A stretch of 64,000 nt of DNA from Hymenobacter glacialis (GCF_001816165.1 NZ_MDZC01000047.1:1-64000), one strand, 5' to 3'. Numbered from the stretch's first letter, positions 54,502 to 63,261 are shown. A program made the numbers and translations. The notes: a model not told the origin generated them from the sequence alone.

Positions 54502-54537
54502 AAAAACCTCATTCACAAGCTGTGAATGAGGTTTTTT
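54502..54537 (+). terminator. Rho-independent terminator after tRNA-Arg
   Basis: AACCTCATTCACA and TGTGAATGAGGTT pair perfectly around AGC, followed by a T tract. Confidence 0.93.
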
Positions 54538-54668
54538 CTTTATTATCGGACAGGGTTGTGCTGCGTTATGCTAAACGGTCTGCGGGTGGCCCCAACGGCG
54601 CATACTGCTCAGCGCGGCTTGCGCAGGTCCACAGGTGCAGGGCGGGCAGGATGATGCTACCTACTTAA

Positions 54669-54708
54669 GCGGTAGAGATGCTTCGACTGCGCTCAGCATG
54701 ATGTTCTG
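54669..54708. repeat. Half copy of the CATGCTGAGC repeat
   Basis: It reads as the right arm of the element (GGTAGAGATGCTTCGACTGC, then GCTCAGCATG) without the left arm. It lies 15 bp past the oxidoreductase stop codon. Confidence 0.65.
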
Positions 54709-54722
54709 ATTTTGACAGGACC

Positions 54723-56301
54723 TTAATGCAGAGAGCCTGAGGGATGCAGCAGCTTGGCCAAAGCAGCCTCGTCATTAGCTTCCAGGGCTACTTCGGCTTT
54801 CAGGTTGTCTACGTCGCGCTGCACGCTGGCCACGGCTAGCGTTTTGTCATTCTGGCGGAATGCTACGTTGCCCTGGCGCTCGGCCAGCGGGCCGTGGGTG
54901 GTCAGTTCGTCCCACTTTTCGGCGTGGCCCACGTAGCGCACCGACACGTTGTAGTGCTTGCTCCAGAAGAAGGGCACCGCGTCGAATTGCTCCTGGTGGC
55001 CCAGCATGTTGCGCGCAGCCGTCTGGCCCTGGCGCTGCGCCACCACCCAGTGCTCTACCCGAATAGACGCCCCGGTGTGGGCATCGGGCCAGCGGGCAAT
55101 GTCGCCGGCGGCGTAGATGCCGGGGCTGCTGGTTTGCAGAAATTCGTTTACCAGCACGCCTTTGTCCATGGTCAGGCCGGCCGCTTCGGCCAGTGCCAGC
55201 CGGGGCCGCACCCCAATGCCCACCACCACTAGGTCGGCGGGCAGCCGTTCGCCGTTTTTCAATACCACGGCCTCCGCTTCAATGGAAGTGGCCGTTTGCG
55301 GCAAATGAAAATGGATGCCCTTTTCCTGGTGCCGCCGGTGTACCATGGCGCCCAGCTCCGGGCCCAGCACCTTGGCCAGCGGCACTTCATCGGGGGCCAC
55401 CACGTGTACTTCCAGCCCCAGTCCACGCAACGCGGCCGCCACTTCCAGCCCAATAAAACTCGCGCCCAGCACCACGGCCTTTTTCGCCTGCGCGGCACCG
55501 GCCACAATGGCGCGGTGGTCGGCCAGGGAGCGCAGCACGTGCACGTGGGGCAGTTCGTGGCCGGGAATATCGAGGCGTACCGGTTCGGCGCCGGTAGCCA
55601 GCAGCAGCGCATCGTAGGCGTGGGTGGCACCATCGGCCAGCCGCACGCGGCGGCTGCTCACGTCCAGCGCGGCTACTTTGCCCCGAATGATATTGATGTT
55701 GTGCTCGGCATAAAAGCCCGCCGGGCGCAGGGCTGCTTTCGGGGCGCTATCGGGCGCGAAGCTCTTGGACAGCACGGTGCGGTCGTAGGGCGCGTCGGTT
55801 TCCTCGTCGAGCATGGTGATGCGGCCTTCGTAGCCTTCGCGGCGCAGCATTTCGGCGGCCGCGCTGCCGGCCCCGCCCGCCCCGATTATGACTACCTGCT
55901 TCGGATGAGCTTCGGTTTTGGTGCTGGCCGGGGGGCGAATCGGGGGCCTGCGGGCCTTGCTCCTGCTTGCCGGTGACGTAGACACGGCCCGCGCGCTGCT
56001 CCACCGTCCAGCGGGGCAGCGGGTCGAGGGCCGGAGGCCGCAGCGCGGCCCCGGTGCGCAAGCTGAAGCAGGCGTGGTGCCAGGGGCAGCGCACGGTGTC
56101 GCCCACCAGCAGGCCCGTTTCCAGCGGCGCCCCCAGGTGGGTGCACAGCGCCCCCACGGCCAGCAGTTCGGAGCCGCGCCGCACCAGCAGCACGGGCTCG
56201 CCGTGGGCGTGGCCGCGGAGCATGGCGCCGTCGGCCAGTTCGGCCAGCGCCATGCCGGTGGTTGCAAAGTCGGGGCCAGTATTTTTTTCGGCTGAAGCCA
56301 T
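54723..56301 (-). CDS. Rieske-FAD pyridine nucleotide-disulfide oxidoreductase (AIF-like), split by a frameshift in a C6 run
   Basis: The start is the ATG at 56301 (MASAEKNTGPDFATTGMALA). The first ~120 residues are a Rieske domain with LCTHLGAPLE and VRCPWHHACF (CxH and CxxH). The FAD/NAD part is read from another frame down to 54723: VVIIGAGGAGSAAAEMLRRE (FAD site), ALLLATGAEPVRL, VVLGASFIGLEVAAAL (NAD site) and SSPGIYAAGDIARWPD. Removing one C from the C6 run at 55930-55935 joins the two frames as DSPPASTKTEAHPKQVVIIG, the expected linker. The architecture matches AIFM3-type nitrite or ferredoxin-like reductases. An extra base in the homopolymer, either a sequencing error or a real slippery site, is the simplest cause. 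Confidence 0.85.
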
Positions 56302-56605
56302 GAGAACGGGTTTTAGAAGGTAGTGAAGCGGGTAAAATCTGTTGGTGTGGGACCGGGGAAGCGGCTGAGGCCACCACGGCAGGCGGCTTGCGGTGGCAAC
56401 GAAGGAAGCGAATCCGCTTCTCGTGGCAGCACATGGGGGCACCCCCATAGACGGACGGCAGCGCCAGCGCATTGGTTACGCAGCAGCCGGCGCAGACGGG
56501 CATTTGCGCTGGCTGCGGTAATGCTTACGGCTGCGGCGGTTTCCGGGCCGCCGGGGGTGGCGTGTTTCGCGGTACGGCACCGGGGCTGCCCGTCGAGAAT
56601 TATAT

Positions 56606-56618
56606 TACAAATATTGTA
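56606..56618. promoter_or_regulatory. Palindrome TACAA-ATA-TTGTA upstream of the first usp gene
   Basis: Perfect 5-bp arms in an AT-rich island lie 27 bp before the ATG at 56645, where an operator or the core promoter would be. The rest of the 343-bp spacer 56302-56644 is GC-rich and shows nothing I can support. Confidence 0.4.
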
Positions 56619-56644
56619 TATTAGATTGCTGAACCAAGTTTATC

Positions 56645-57508
56645 ATGTCGCCTTCCTTTGTAGTCTTAGTCGACCTCTCTGCTGCGGCCGAGCGGGCTGC
56701 CCACTACGCCGCCGTGCTGGGCAGCCCGCTGCACGTGCGCCTGGCGCTGGTCAACGTTTACCAGGTGCCTTTGCTGTCCTCTGAGCTGGCGTTTGTGGCC
56801 ATGCCCCACTTCCCCCAGCTGCAGGCCGATGCCGAGGATGCCTTCCACGCCATGGCCGAACGCCTGCCCGTGGCCGCCGAGGCCACGGTGCTGGTGGCCC
56901 CCATGGCCGATGCCGTGCAGGAAGCCATTGCGCGCTACCACCCGCTGCTGCTGGCCATGAGCCTGAGCCCCGAGCAAAACGGGCTCGACTACCTGCTGCG
57001 CAACCACGTGCTGCCCGTGCTGCGCGCCACCCACCGGCCGCTGCTGCTGGTGCCCGAAGCCAGCCCGCCCCCCCGCCGGCCGCGCCGGGTGCTGGTGGCC
57101 GTCGACAACGATTATTTTGCCCTCAATGCCAGCACTCTGGCCCTGGCGCCGCTGCTGGCCAGCTGGCAGGCCACTTTTTTGGTGATGCACGTTCGCAAGG
57201 CTTCGACTGGGATTGAGCAGCCAGGCCACTACGCGCAGCTGGGCGGGCCGCTGCGGGAGCTGCTGCCCCAGGCCGCGCCGGGGTCGGTACACGACGATGC
57301 CGACCACGACCCGGCCGCCGCAGTGCTGCGCGCCGTGGCCGAGGAGCAGGCCGACCTGCTGATTCTCATTGCCCGGCCCCGCAGTTTTCTGGGCCGGCTG
57401 TTTCATCGCAGCGTGACGGCGCAGGTACTGCACGGCTGCCCCGTGCCAGTGCTGCTGCTGCCCGCCGACGCCCCCGACCAGCCCGACTACATGCCCCCAA
57501 TGAGCTGA
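56645..57508 (+). CDS. Tandem universal stress protein (UspA family), first of three
   Basis: The product is 287 residues, two Usp domains in tandem (about 1-140 and 145-275). Domain 1 begins FVVLVDLSAAAERAAHYAAV; domain 2 begins RRVLVAVDNDYFALNASTLA. The second domain ends LLILIARPRSFLGRLFHRSV then TAQVLHGCPVPVLLLP. Neither domain has the G-2x-G-9x-G(S/T) ATP-binding motif. Usp proteins respond to starvation, oxygen limitation and other stress in the cytoplasm. It opens a block of three related genes (also 58202-59035 and 59115-60026). Confidence 0.92.
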   Translation: MSPSFVVLVDLSAAAERAAHYAAVLGSPLHVRLALVNVYQVPLLSSELAFVAMPHFPQLQADAEDAFHAMAERLPVAAEATVLVAPMADAVQEAIARYHPLLLAMSLSPEQNGLDYLLRNHVLPVLRATHRPLLLVPEASPPPRRPRRVLVAVDNDYFALNASTLALAPLLASWQATFLVMHVRKASTGIEQPGHYAQLGGPLRELLPQAAPGSVHDDADHDPAAAVLRAVAEEQADLLILIARPRSFLGRLFHRSVTAQVLHGCPVPVLLLPADAPDQPDYMPPMS

Positions 57509-57575
57509 CCAGTAGGATTATCAGCTGTCGGTTTTTCTCTCACCCGGGTAATTTCACGCCCCTTTTCACACCTGT

Positions 57576-57686
57576 ATGCTGTTTCCCACTTTTCTGTTTT
57601 CGGCGCTGCTTGTTGGGGCGCTGGTGGGGGTGCGCCTGCACCGCCTCTCCACACGGCTAGCGCCGGTACCGCTGCCCCGCCGCTAA
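57576..57686 (+). CDS. Possible small membrane protein (36 residues)
   Basis: The ATG at 57576 opens a 36-residue frame: hydrophobic MLFPTFLFSALLVGALVGVR, then basic HRLSTRLAPVPLPRR. One transmembrane helix with a positively charged tail is plausible, and it follows a usp gene. There is no homology I can name, and the size makes chance a real possibility. Confidence 0.25.
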   Translation: MLFPTFLFSALLVGALVGVRLHRLSTRLAPVPLPRR

Positions 57687-57788
57687 GCCACACCCCGCCG
57701 CGCATCTTCCCCGACTGCTGCCTAGCCGGCAATAGGGGCTTTTAGTTTACTGCCTGCTTCGCCGAAGCAACTAATAGTTGGCCGGCGC

Positions 57789-57802
57789 TTGATATAAATC
57801 AA
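57789..57802. promoter_or_regulatory. Perfect FNR/CRP-type box TTGATATAAATCAA
   Basis: It is an exact TTGAT-N4-ATCAA palindrome. Its centre is about 62 bp upstream of the transcription start implied by a GACTTTTG -7-like box, the class I activator spacing. The likely target is the usp gene at 58202 or an RNA in the 400-bp spacer. No FNR gene is in the window. Confidence 0.55.
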
Positions 57803-58201
57803 CCGTTCGGGCAATTCTCATCATGCCGCGGCCGGCGTTTATGACGGACTTTTGCTTGTGTCCACTTGCTGCCTTCTTTTAGCGCTCTGCCCCCAATAAA
57901 GGCGCTCTACACGGCTTTTTTTGATGAAAAATTTCTTGCTACCCCGGCCTCTCGCCACTATCTGCACCTTACTGCGCCACCCTTTCTGCTACCGGCGGGC
58001 TGCGTAGCGCGACCGGAAGTGCGGCGGGGCAGCAGCTTCGGAACTGCCTCCATAATGGGGAGCTTCGTGCTTACGCTGTTTGCCGGCGCGGCGTCACTGC
58101 CCAAGGCATGCGCCCTTGGTTTCTGACCATTTAAAGGAACCGGGCGACCCCACCCGGCGTGCCAGTAGCCGGGCCTTCTTTCCACCCCAATTCACTTTAC
58201 T

Positions 58202-59035
58202 ATGAAACCCAACCTGCTCGTTCTCACCGATGCTTCGTATGCCGCCGAAAATGCCCGGGCCTACGCCGCCGTGCTGGCCGCCCCGCTGGGGGCCGAAGTG
58301 CACCTGCTGCACATGTCTCCCGTTCCGCCCATGACGGCGCGGGTGGGCGATGTGATGCACGCCACCAATGCCCGGAACTTGCTGCGGGAGCGCCACGCGC
58401 TGGAAGCAGTAGCCGCCGCCATGCCCGTGCCCGCCACCGCCACCACCGTGGCGCAGCCCTGGGACGAGGCCCTGGAGGAGGCCCTGGCCCGGCACCAGCC
58501 GCTGCTGGTGGTGGCCGGCCTCACGGCCACCGATGGCTTGCTGGACGAATGGCTCAGCAACCGCGCCCTGCCGCTGGCCCACCAAACGGGCTACCCGCTG
58601 CTGCTGGTGCCCCAGCACCTACCGGTGGAGGCCCTGCGCCCGCCCCGCTGCCTGGCCCTGGCCGTGCGCGACCACGCCTTCGCCCTCACGCCCCAAGCCC
58701 TGGCGCTGGGCCCGCTCCTGGCAGCACTGGATGCAGCCGTGGTGCCTACTACCGTTGTCTCACCCGATGTGCTCACGGCCGGCCACGCCGGGTACACGGC
58801 TGCGCAGGCCTCCGGCCTGACCCCGGCCCTGGCCGGCAGCACCTTGCACCAGGTGGTGGCAGCAGAGCCCGCGGCCGGCCTGCAGCAGGCCGTGAATGAG
58901 CTCTCGGCCGATGTGCTGGTCCTGCTCGACCCCGGCCACGGCTGGATAAGCAAGCTGTTTGGGGGCAGCGTCATCGACGAGGTGCTGCGGCAGACGCAGG
59001 TGCCGGTGCTGCTGCTGGCCACGCAGAAAAACTAG
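58202..59035 (+). CDS. Tandem universal stress protein, second of three
   Basis: The product is 277 residues, two Usp domains. The first begins NLLVLTDASYAAENARAYAA and includes LVVAGLTATDGLLDEWLSNR, then HQTGYPLLLVP; the second is RCLALAVRDHAFALTPQALA to DEVLRQTQVPVLLLATQKN. The ATP motif G-2x-G-9x-G(S/T) is absent, as in the other two. It lies downstream of the FNR-type box and 79 bp upstream of the third usp gene, so the two are probably cotranscribed. Confidence 0.9.
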   Translation: MKPNLLVLTDASYAAENARAYAAVLAAPLGAEVHLLHMSPVPPMTARVGDVMHATNARNLLRERHALEAVAAAMPVPATATTVAQPWDEALEEALARHQPLLVVAGLTATDGLLDEWLSNRALPLAHQTGYPLLLVPQHLPVEALRPPRCLALAVRDHAFALTPQALALGPLLAALDAAVVPTTVVSPDVLTAGHAGYTAAQASGLTPALAGSTLHQVVAAEPAAGLQQAVNELSADVLVLLDPGHGWISKLFGGSVIDEVLRQTQVPVLLLATQKN

Positions 59036-59114
59036 GTTGGCTTAGGGCTGCTCGTTCTGGCGGAGGGCCTCGCTCCGGCCTCCAACGGCTATTTCACTTC
59101 AAAACCTCCTTCAC

Positions 59115-60026
59115 ATGGCACTCTCCCTCATCGTCTTTGCGGGTTTCTACCCGCCCGCCCGCCGCGCTATTGCGTACGCCGACCACCTGGCGCAGGCGGT
59201 GAGTGGCCGCCTGGTGCTGCTGCACGTCAACCGGGCCTCCCTCTTTGACCCCAACGACCTGGTGGCTCATGGCCACCACCAGGAAGAGCTGGCGCGCCAA
59301 GCCGATACGGCCGCCATCCTGTCCCGGCAGGCCGAAGGGCTGCTGAGCCCGGCCAGCGTGGAAGTGGCCACCGACCTGCTGCCCGCCGTGGCCCAGGACC
59401 TGGCCCTGCGCTACCAGCCGGCGCTGTTCGTGTTCAGCCAGAGCGGAGACGACCGCCCCGCCGACCTGCTCGCCTCGTGCGTGGACATTCTGCGGGCCGG
59501 CAGCTACCCGCTGCTGGTGGTATCGGCCACGGCACCGGCCCACAACCCGCCCCGCCGCGTCCTCATTGCGGCCGACCGTGAGTCGTTTGCGCTGGCCCCG
59601 GAAGCCGAAGTCCTGCGCCCGCTGCTGGCCCTGCCCGGCGTGGAGGTAGTAGTGGCCCACATTTCGAGTGGCGTGGAGGACGACGAAGGCTGTGCCCTGG
59701 CGCTGCGGGCCGTGCAGGCCAGCGGGTTGGTTGAGGGCCTGCCCGTACCAGAACTGCGGGGCTACCAGCACGAGAACTATGCGCAGGGGGTGCTGGCCGC
59801 CGCCCTGGACACGCGCGCCGATTTGGTGGTGGTAATGGCCCGCCAGCGCAGCTACCTCAGCGACCTGTTTCACCGCAGCATCACGGCCCAGCTTCTGCAA
59901 TCCTGTCCGGTGCCTGTGCTGGTGCTGCCCACCGCTGCGGCGCCCCCCGCTGCCGAAGCGCCTGGGTTTACCACCGCAGCCGGCTATGCCAACACCGTAA
60001 TCAGCGGCCTGCTGCCGGCCTCCTGA
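59115..60026 (+). CDS. Tandem universal stress protein, third of three
   Basis: The product is 303 residues. Domain 1 begins LSLIVFAGFYPPARRAIAYA and contains PALFVFSQSGDDRPADLLAS; domain 2 begins RRVLIAADRESFALAPEAEV and ends LVVVMARQRSYLSDLFHRSI then TAQLLQSCPVPVLVLPT. The SYLSDLFHRSITAQLL helix is closely like FLGRLFHRSVTAQVL in the first copy, which points to duplication. No ATP motif is seen. It sits after the second usp gene and just before the small conserved protein at 60108. Confidence 0.9.
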   Translation: MALSLIVFAGFYPPARRAIAYADHLAQAVSGRLVLLHVNRASLFDPNDLVAHGHHQEELARQADTAAILSRQAEGLLSPASVEVATDLLPAVAQDLALRYQPALFVFSQSGDDRPADLLASCVDILRAGSYPLLVVSATAPAHNPPRRVLIAADRESFALAPEAEVLRPLLALPGVEVVVAHISSGVEDDEGCALALRAVQASGLVEGLPVPELRGYQHENYAQGVLAAALDTRADLVVVMARQRSYLSDLFHRSITAQLLQSCPVPVLVLPTAAAPPAAEAPGFTTAAGYANTVISGLLPAS

Positions 60027-60107
60027 CGCGAGGTTTCCGGCCTTTTGAGCAGTGGGGCAACAGCGATTGTAAGCTCCATTGCTCCCGAACCTGAATTCCC
60101 CGCCGCC

Positions 60108-60422
60108 ATGTCCATGCACACGCTCCTCACGCTTTCGGAAACGCTGGCTCAGCTCAAAGCCGAGGGATACACCGAAGATTTCAATTTAAAAGGAGACTAC
60201 CTGGCCGGCCAACGCTCGGCTATTCAACTGTCGCCCCACGAGTTTGTGGTGGACCAGCACTTCCGCTTTGAAGGCCCCAGCGACCCAGCCGATTCGGCGG
60301 TGCTCTACGCTATTTCGTCGGCCCGATTCAACCTGAAAGGCACGCTGGTGAACGGCTACGGCGTGTCCAGCGACGAAACCGCCGACCTCATTATCCGGGC
60401 CATTCGGGAGCAAACTGCTTAG
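60108..60422 (+). CDS. Small conserved Bacteroidota protein (unknown function)
   Basis: I start at the ATG at 60108 (MSMHTLLTLSETLAQLKAEG), giving 104 residues; a second ATG follows at 60114. The pattern YTEDFNLKGDYL, LSPHEFVVDQHFRFEGPSDP, AVLYAISSARFNLKGTLVNG and YGVSSDETADLII matches a small protein family that is widespread in Bacteroidota. Some databases, as I recall, label it phosphoribosylpyrophosphate synthetase, but it is far too short and has no PRPP motif. It is cytoplasmic and probably a stress or metabolic accessory, given its place among usp genes. Confidence 0.8.
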   Translation: MSMHTLLTLSETLAQLKAEGYTEDFNLKGDYLAGQRSAIQLSPHEFVVDQHFRFEGPSDPADSAVLYAISSARFNLKGTLVNGYGVSSDETADLIIRAIREQTA

Positions 60423-60567
60423 CCACTACCCGCCTCCTGCTCGCGGCCCGTCACGGCTCTGGCGCTGGTCCGGTTGCGAAAAGCGGTATAATCGTCGTAA
60501 ATTCTTACTTATCAGCGACTACCTGACTCCGGTTCCAGGTTCGAATTACAAGTTAAGACACGGCTTC

Positions 60568-61254
60568 ATGGATAGCTTTATCAGTGCCTGCTCCGGCCTG
60601 GCCTTTCCCCTAAGCGAGCGAATCAGCGGCGAGCTGGTTCGGCAGCCCATTCTGGTGCTCATTCAGCAGGATTTTCCAGGCTTTACCCGGGAAGACGCGC
60701 TGGCGGCCTCGGAGCTCAACGAGTACCGCCGCCGCTACCTGGAAAACTTCCTGGTGCGCGAAGTAGGCGAGCTGACGGAGCTGGAGGAAACGGTGCTCAG
60801 CAACGTGCACGAGCGCCGAACACTCACCGATAAGGTGGACGAGCAGGAGCCGCCCCCGACGATGGGCCAGCGCTGGGCCGACCGCATTGCCCGCTTCGGG
60901 GGCAGCTGGGCCTTTATCCTGCTGTTTTTCGGCGTTATTATGGGCTGGATTGGGCTGAACGTCGTGCTGTTGCAGGCCCCGAGCTTCGACCCTTATCCGT
61001 TCATCCTGCTCAACCTGCTGCTCTCGTGCCTGGCAGCCCTGCAGGCCCCGGTGATTATGATGAGCCAGAACCGCCAGGAGGAAAAAGACCGGGACCGGGT
61101 CAAGAAAGACTACATGATTAACCTCAAGGCCGAGCTGGAGCTGCGCGTGATGCACGAAAAGCTCGACCACCTGACGCGGCAGCAGGCCCTGGCTACCCAG
61201 CACCTTGCCGGCCTCGTGCAGGATGCTTTGCACGGCCGAAACCCGGCCGGGTAG
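60568..61254 (+). CDS. DUF1003 membrane protein
   Basis: The product is 228 residues. A cytoplasmic N-terminal part (about 1-105) is followed by two transmembrane helices (WAFILLFFGVIMGWIGLNVV and PFILLNLLLSCLAALQAPVI) and the DUF1003 signature MMSQNRQEEKDRDRVKKDY, then a coiled-coil tail (LKAELELRVMHEKLDHLTRQ). DUF1003 proteins are inner-membrane proteins of unknown function that recur next to stress and transport genes. The promoter is not clear; a TATAAT lies at about 60488. Confidence 0.9.
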   Translation: MDSFISACSGLAFPLSERISGELVRQPILVLIQQDFPGFTREDALAASELNEYRRRYLENFLVREVGELTELEETVLSNVHERRTLTDKVDEQEPPPTMGQRWADRIARFGGSWAFILLFFGVIMGWIGLNVVLLQAPSFDPYPFILLNLLLSCLAALQAPVIMMSQNRQEEKDRDRVKKDYMINLKAELELRVMHEKLDHLTRQQALATQHLAGLVQDALHGRNPAG

Positions 61255-61333
61255 CAGCAGCAAAAACTGCTGAAACTGCGTGCGCCACCGGCGTCTCATC
61301 AGCCCTGGCACCCGAATCTGTTTTTACGCGCCC

Positions 61334-63199
61334 ATGAATGAGACTATTATCACCCCGTCGGCATATGCCCAACGGCACGCCCCCGAGCTAACCCGGCTGC
61401 TGGCCGAGCTCACTGCCCTGCGCACCGACATGCTGGCCCTGGCCGAGCAGGCCAATGAGCAGCTACAGGCCGTGCATCCCACCTTTCAACACAGCGCCCG
61501 CAACCTGCTGCACTACCTGGCCCTGCGCCAGCACGACCGGCGCGATTTGCAGCGGCGGCTCGCTGCGCTGGGCCTCTCGTCGCTGGGCCGGGCCGAGGCC
61601 CACGCCCTGGCCACCGTGGAAGCGGTGCGGGCCGTGGTGCAGGCGCTGCTGGCCCCCGATGCCTTCGAACCCGACCCGGAAAATGCCCCCGACTTTGCGA
61701 GTGGCCCGCGCTTGCTGGCCAGGCACAGCGATGCCTGCCTGGGACCGGCCCCGGCAGCCCCCGGCGTCCGCATTATGGTGACCATGCCCGCCGAGGCCGC
61801 GGCCAACTACGAGCTGGTGCGCGACCTGCTGCGCGAAGGCATGGACTGCATGCGCATTAATTGCGCCCACGACGATGCAATGGCCTGGGGCCACATGATT
61901 GGCCACCTGCGGCGCGCCGAGCAGGAGCTGGGCAAAACCTGCAAAGTGAGCATGGACCTGGCCGGCCCCAAGCTGCGCACCCACGGCCTGCCGCCCGGGC
62001 CGGCCGTGCTCCGGGTGAAACCCACACGCGATGCCAGCGGCCGGGTGGTAGCCCCTGCCCGCCTATGGCTCACGGCGCAGGAGCACCCGTGCCCGGCCCC
62101 TGCCGCTGCTACAGCTACCCTGGCCTTTCCGGTCGCCTGGCTGCGGAGCCTGCGCCCCGGCGGCTCGGTTTCGTTCGAGGATGCGCGCGGGGCCCGGCGG
62201 AAGCTGCGCGGGGTAAGCCCTGAGCCGGAAGGCTGCTGGGTAGAGCTGCGCAAAACGGCTTACATCACGCCCCTTACCCGCTTTCGGGGGCCAGCCGGCG
62301 CAGTAGCCAGCCCGCACGAGCTGCCTGCCAAGCCCTCGTTTCTGCTGCTACGCCCCGGCGACCTGCTGCACCTCACCTATCAGCCCCTTGCCCACCCTGC
62401 CCCGCCCGACTCCGCGACTGAGCCGGCGGTTATTAGCTGCACGCTGCCCCAGGTGCTGGACTCGGTGCAGCCTGGGGAGCAAATCTGGTTTGACGACGGC
62501 AAAATTGGTGGATTAATTGAGCTGGTGGCCGCGCAAACCGTGCACGTCCGCATCACCCAGGCCCGCGCCGAAGGCGTAAAGCTGCGCAACGACAAGGGCA
62601 TCAACCTGCCCGATAGCCAGCTTTCCATTCCGGCCCTGACGGAGAAGGACCTGCAGGACCTGGTTTTCATTGCGCAGCACGCGGATGTGGTCGGCCTCTC
62701 ATTTGTCAACTCTCCGGCGGATGTGACGCTGTTGCGGCAGCACCTGCAGCACCTCACCAGCCGGGTGCTGCCCATTGTGCTCAAGATTGAGACCCGGCGG
62801 GGCTTTGAGCAGCTGCCGGCGCTGCTGCTCTGCGCCATGCAGGCCCAAAGCTGCGGCGTGATGATTGCCCGCGGCGACCTGGCCGTGGAGTGCGGCTTTG
62901 AGCGCCTGGCGGAAGTGCAGGAAGAGGTGCTATGGCTTTGCGAGGCGGCGCATGTGCCCGTTATCTGGGCCACGCAGGTGCTGGAAACCCTGGCCAGCGG
63001 CGGCATGCCATCGCGGGCCGAAATAACCGACGCCGCCATGGGCAACCGTGCCGAGTGCGTCATGCTCAACAAAGGCCCCCAGGTAATGGCCGCTGTGCAG
63101 ATTCTGGGCGGTATCATGCGGCGAATGCAGGCCCATCAAAGCAAGAAAAGCGCCCTGCTCCGCAGCCTGCACGTGGCCAGCCTGTTTTTGCCAAAGTAG
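61334..63199 (+). CDS. Atypical pyruvate kinase (N-terminal extension, no C-terminal domain)
   Basis: I start at the ATG at 61334, giving 621 residues; canonical PK is about 470. Residues 1-140 form a helical extension with no family I know. The catalytic barrel follows: REGMDCMRINCAHDD (R174, N176), CKVSMDLAGPKLRT (D208, K213, R215), a B domain of roughly 200 residues against the usual 100, IWFDDGKIGGLIE, NDKGINLPDSQLSIPAL, VLKIETRRG (K484, E486), VMIARGDLAVECG (D515) and WATQVLETLASGGMPSRAEI (T547). All key catalytic residues are present. The allosteric C-terminal domain is missing. Leu at the T113 position and Lys at the E117 position are the hallmarks of K+-independent enzymes. Confidence 0.85.
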   Translation: MNETIITPSAYAQRHAPELTRLLAELTALRTDMLALAEQANEQLQAVHPTFQHSARNLLHYLALRQHDRRDLQRRLAALGLSSLGRAEAHALATVEAVRAVVQALLAPDAFEPDPENAPDFASGPRLLARHSDACLGPAPAAPGVRIMVTMPAEAAANYELVRDLLREGMDCMRINCAHDDAMAWGHMIGHLRRAEQELGKTCKVSMDLAGPKLRTHGLPPGPAVLRVKPTRDASGRVVAPARLWLTAQEHPCPAPAAATATLAFPVAWLRSLRPGGSVSFEDARGARRKLRGVSPEPEGCWVELRKTAYITPLTRFRGPAGAVASPHELPAKPSFLLLRPGDLLHLTYQPLAHPAPPDSATEPAVISCTLPQVLDSVQPGEQIWFDDGKIGGLIELVAAQTVHVRITQARAEGVKLRNDKGINLPDSQLSIPALTEKDLQDLVFIAQHADVVGLSFVNSPADVTLLRQHLQHLTSRVLPIVLKIETRRGFEQLPALLLCAMQAQSCGVMIARGDLAVECGFERLAEVQEEVLWLCEAAHVPVIWATQVLETLASGGMPSRAEITDAAMGNRAECVMLNKGPQVMAAVQILGGIMRRMQAHQSKKSALLRSLHVASLFLPK

Positions 63200-63261
63200 C
63201 GTGAGGACGGGCAAAGGAAAGTAGAAAGGCAAGGGGTGTAAGCCGCTACAACCCTAGCAAG

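Larger units (their letters stand above)
57509..58201. other. 693-bp spacer between the first two usp genes
   Basis: It holds a possible 36-codon ORF (57576-57686), a small GCTTCG/CGAAGC hairpin at about 57764-57776, a perfect FNR-type box (57789-57802) and about 400 further bases with no gene. A -7-like GACTTTTG lies at 57847-57854, roughly 55 bp after the box centre. The frame open at 57866-58126 lacks coding character. Confidence 0.5.

Noticed and set aside
55747..56472. 241-residue frame as a complete gene
   Set aside because: Only its middle (Rieske domain) is real; the first 57 residues lie upstream of the true ATG at 56301 and the last ~70 are the out-of-frame continuation past the C6 run.
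57866..58126. 86-residue + frame after the FNR box
   Set aside because: It begins at TTG, has irregular composition and no homologue I know; it is more likely leader or spacer DNA.
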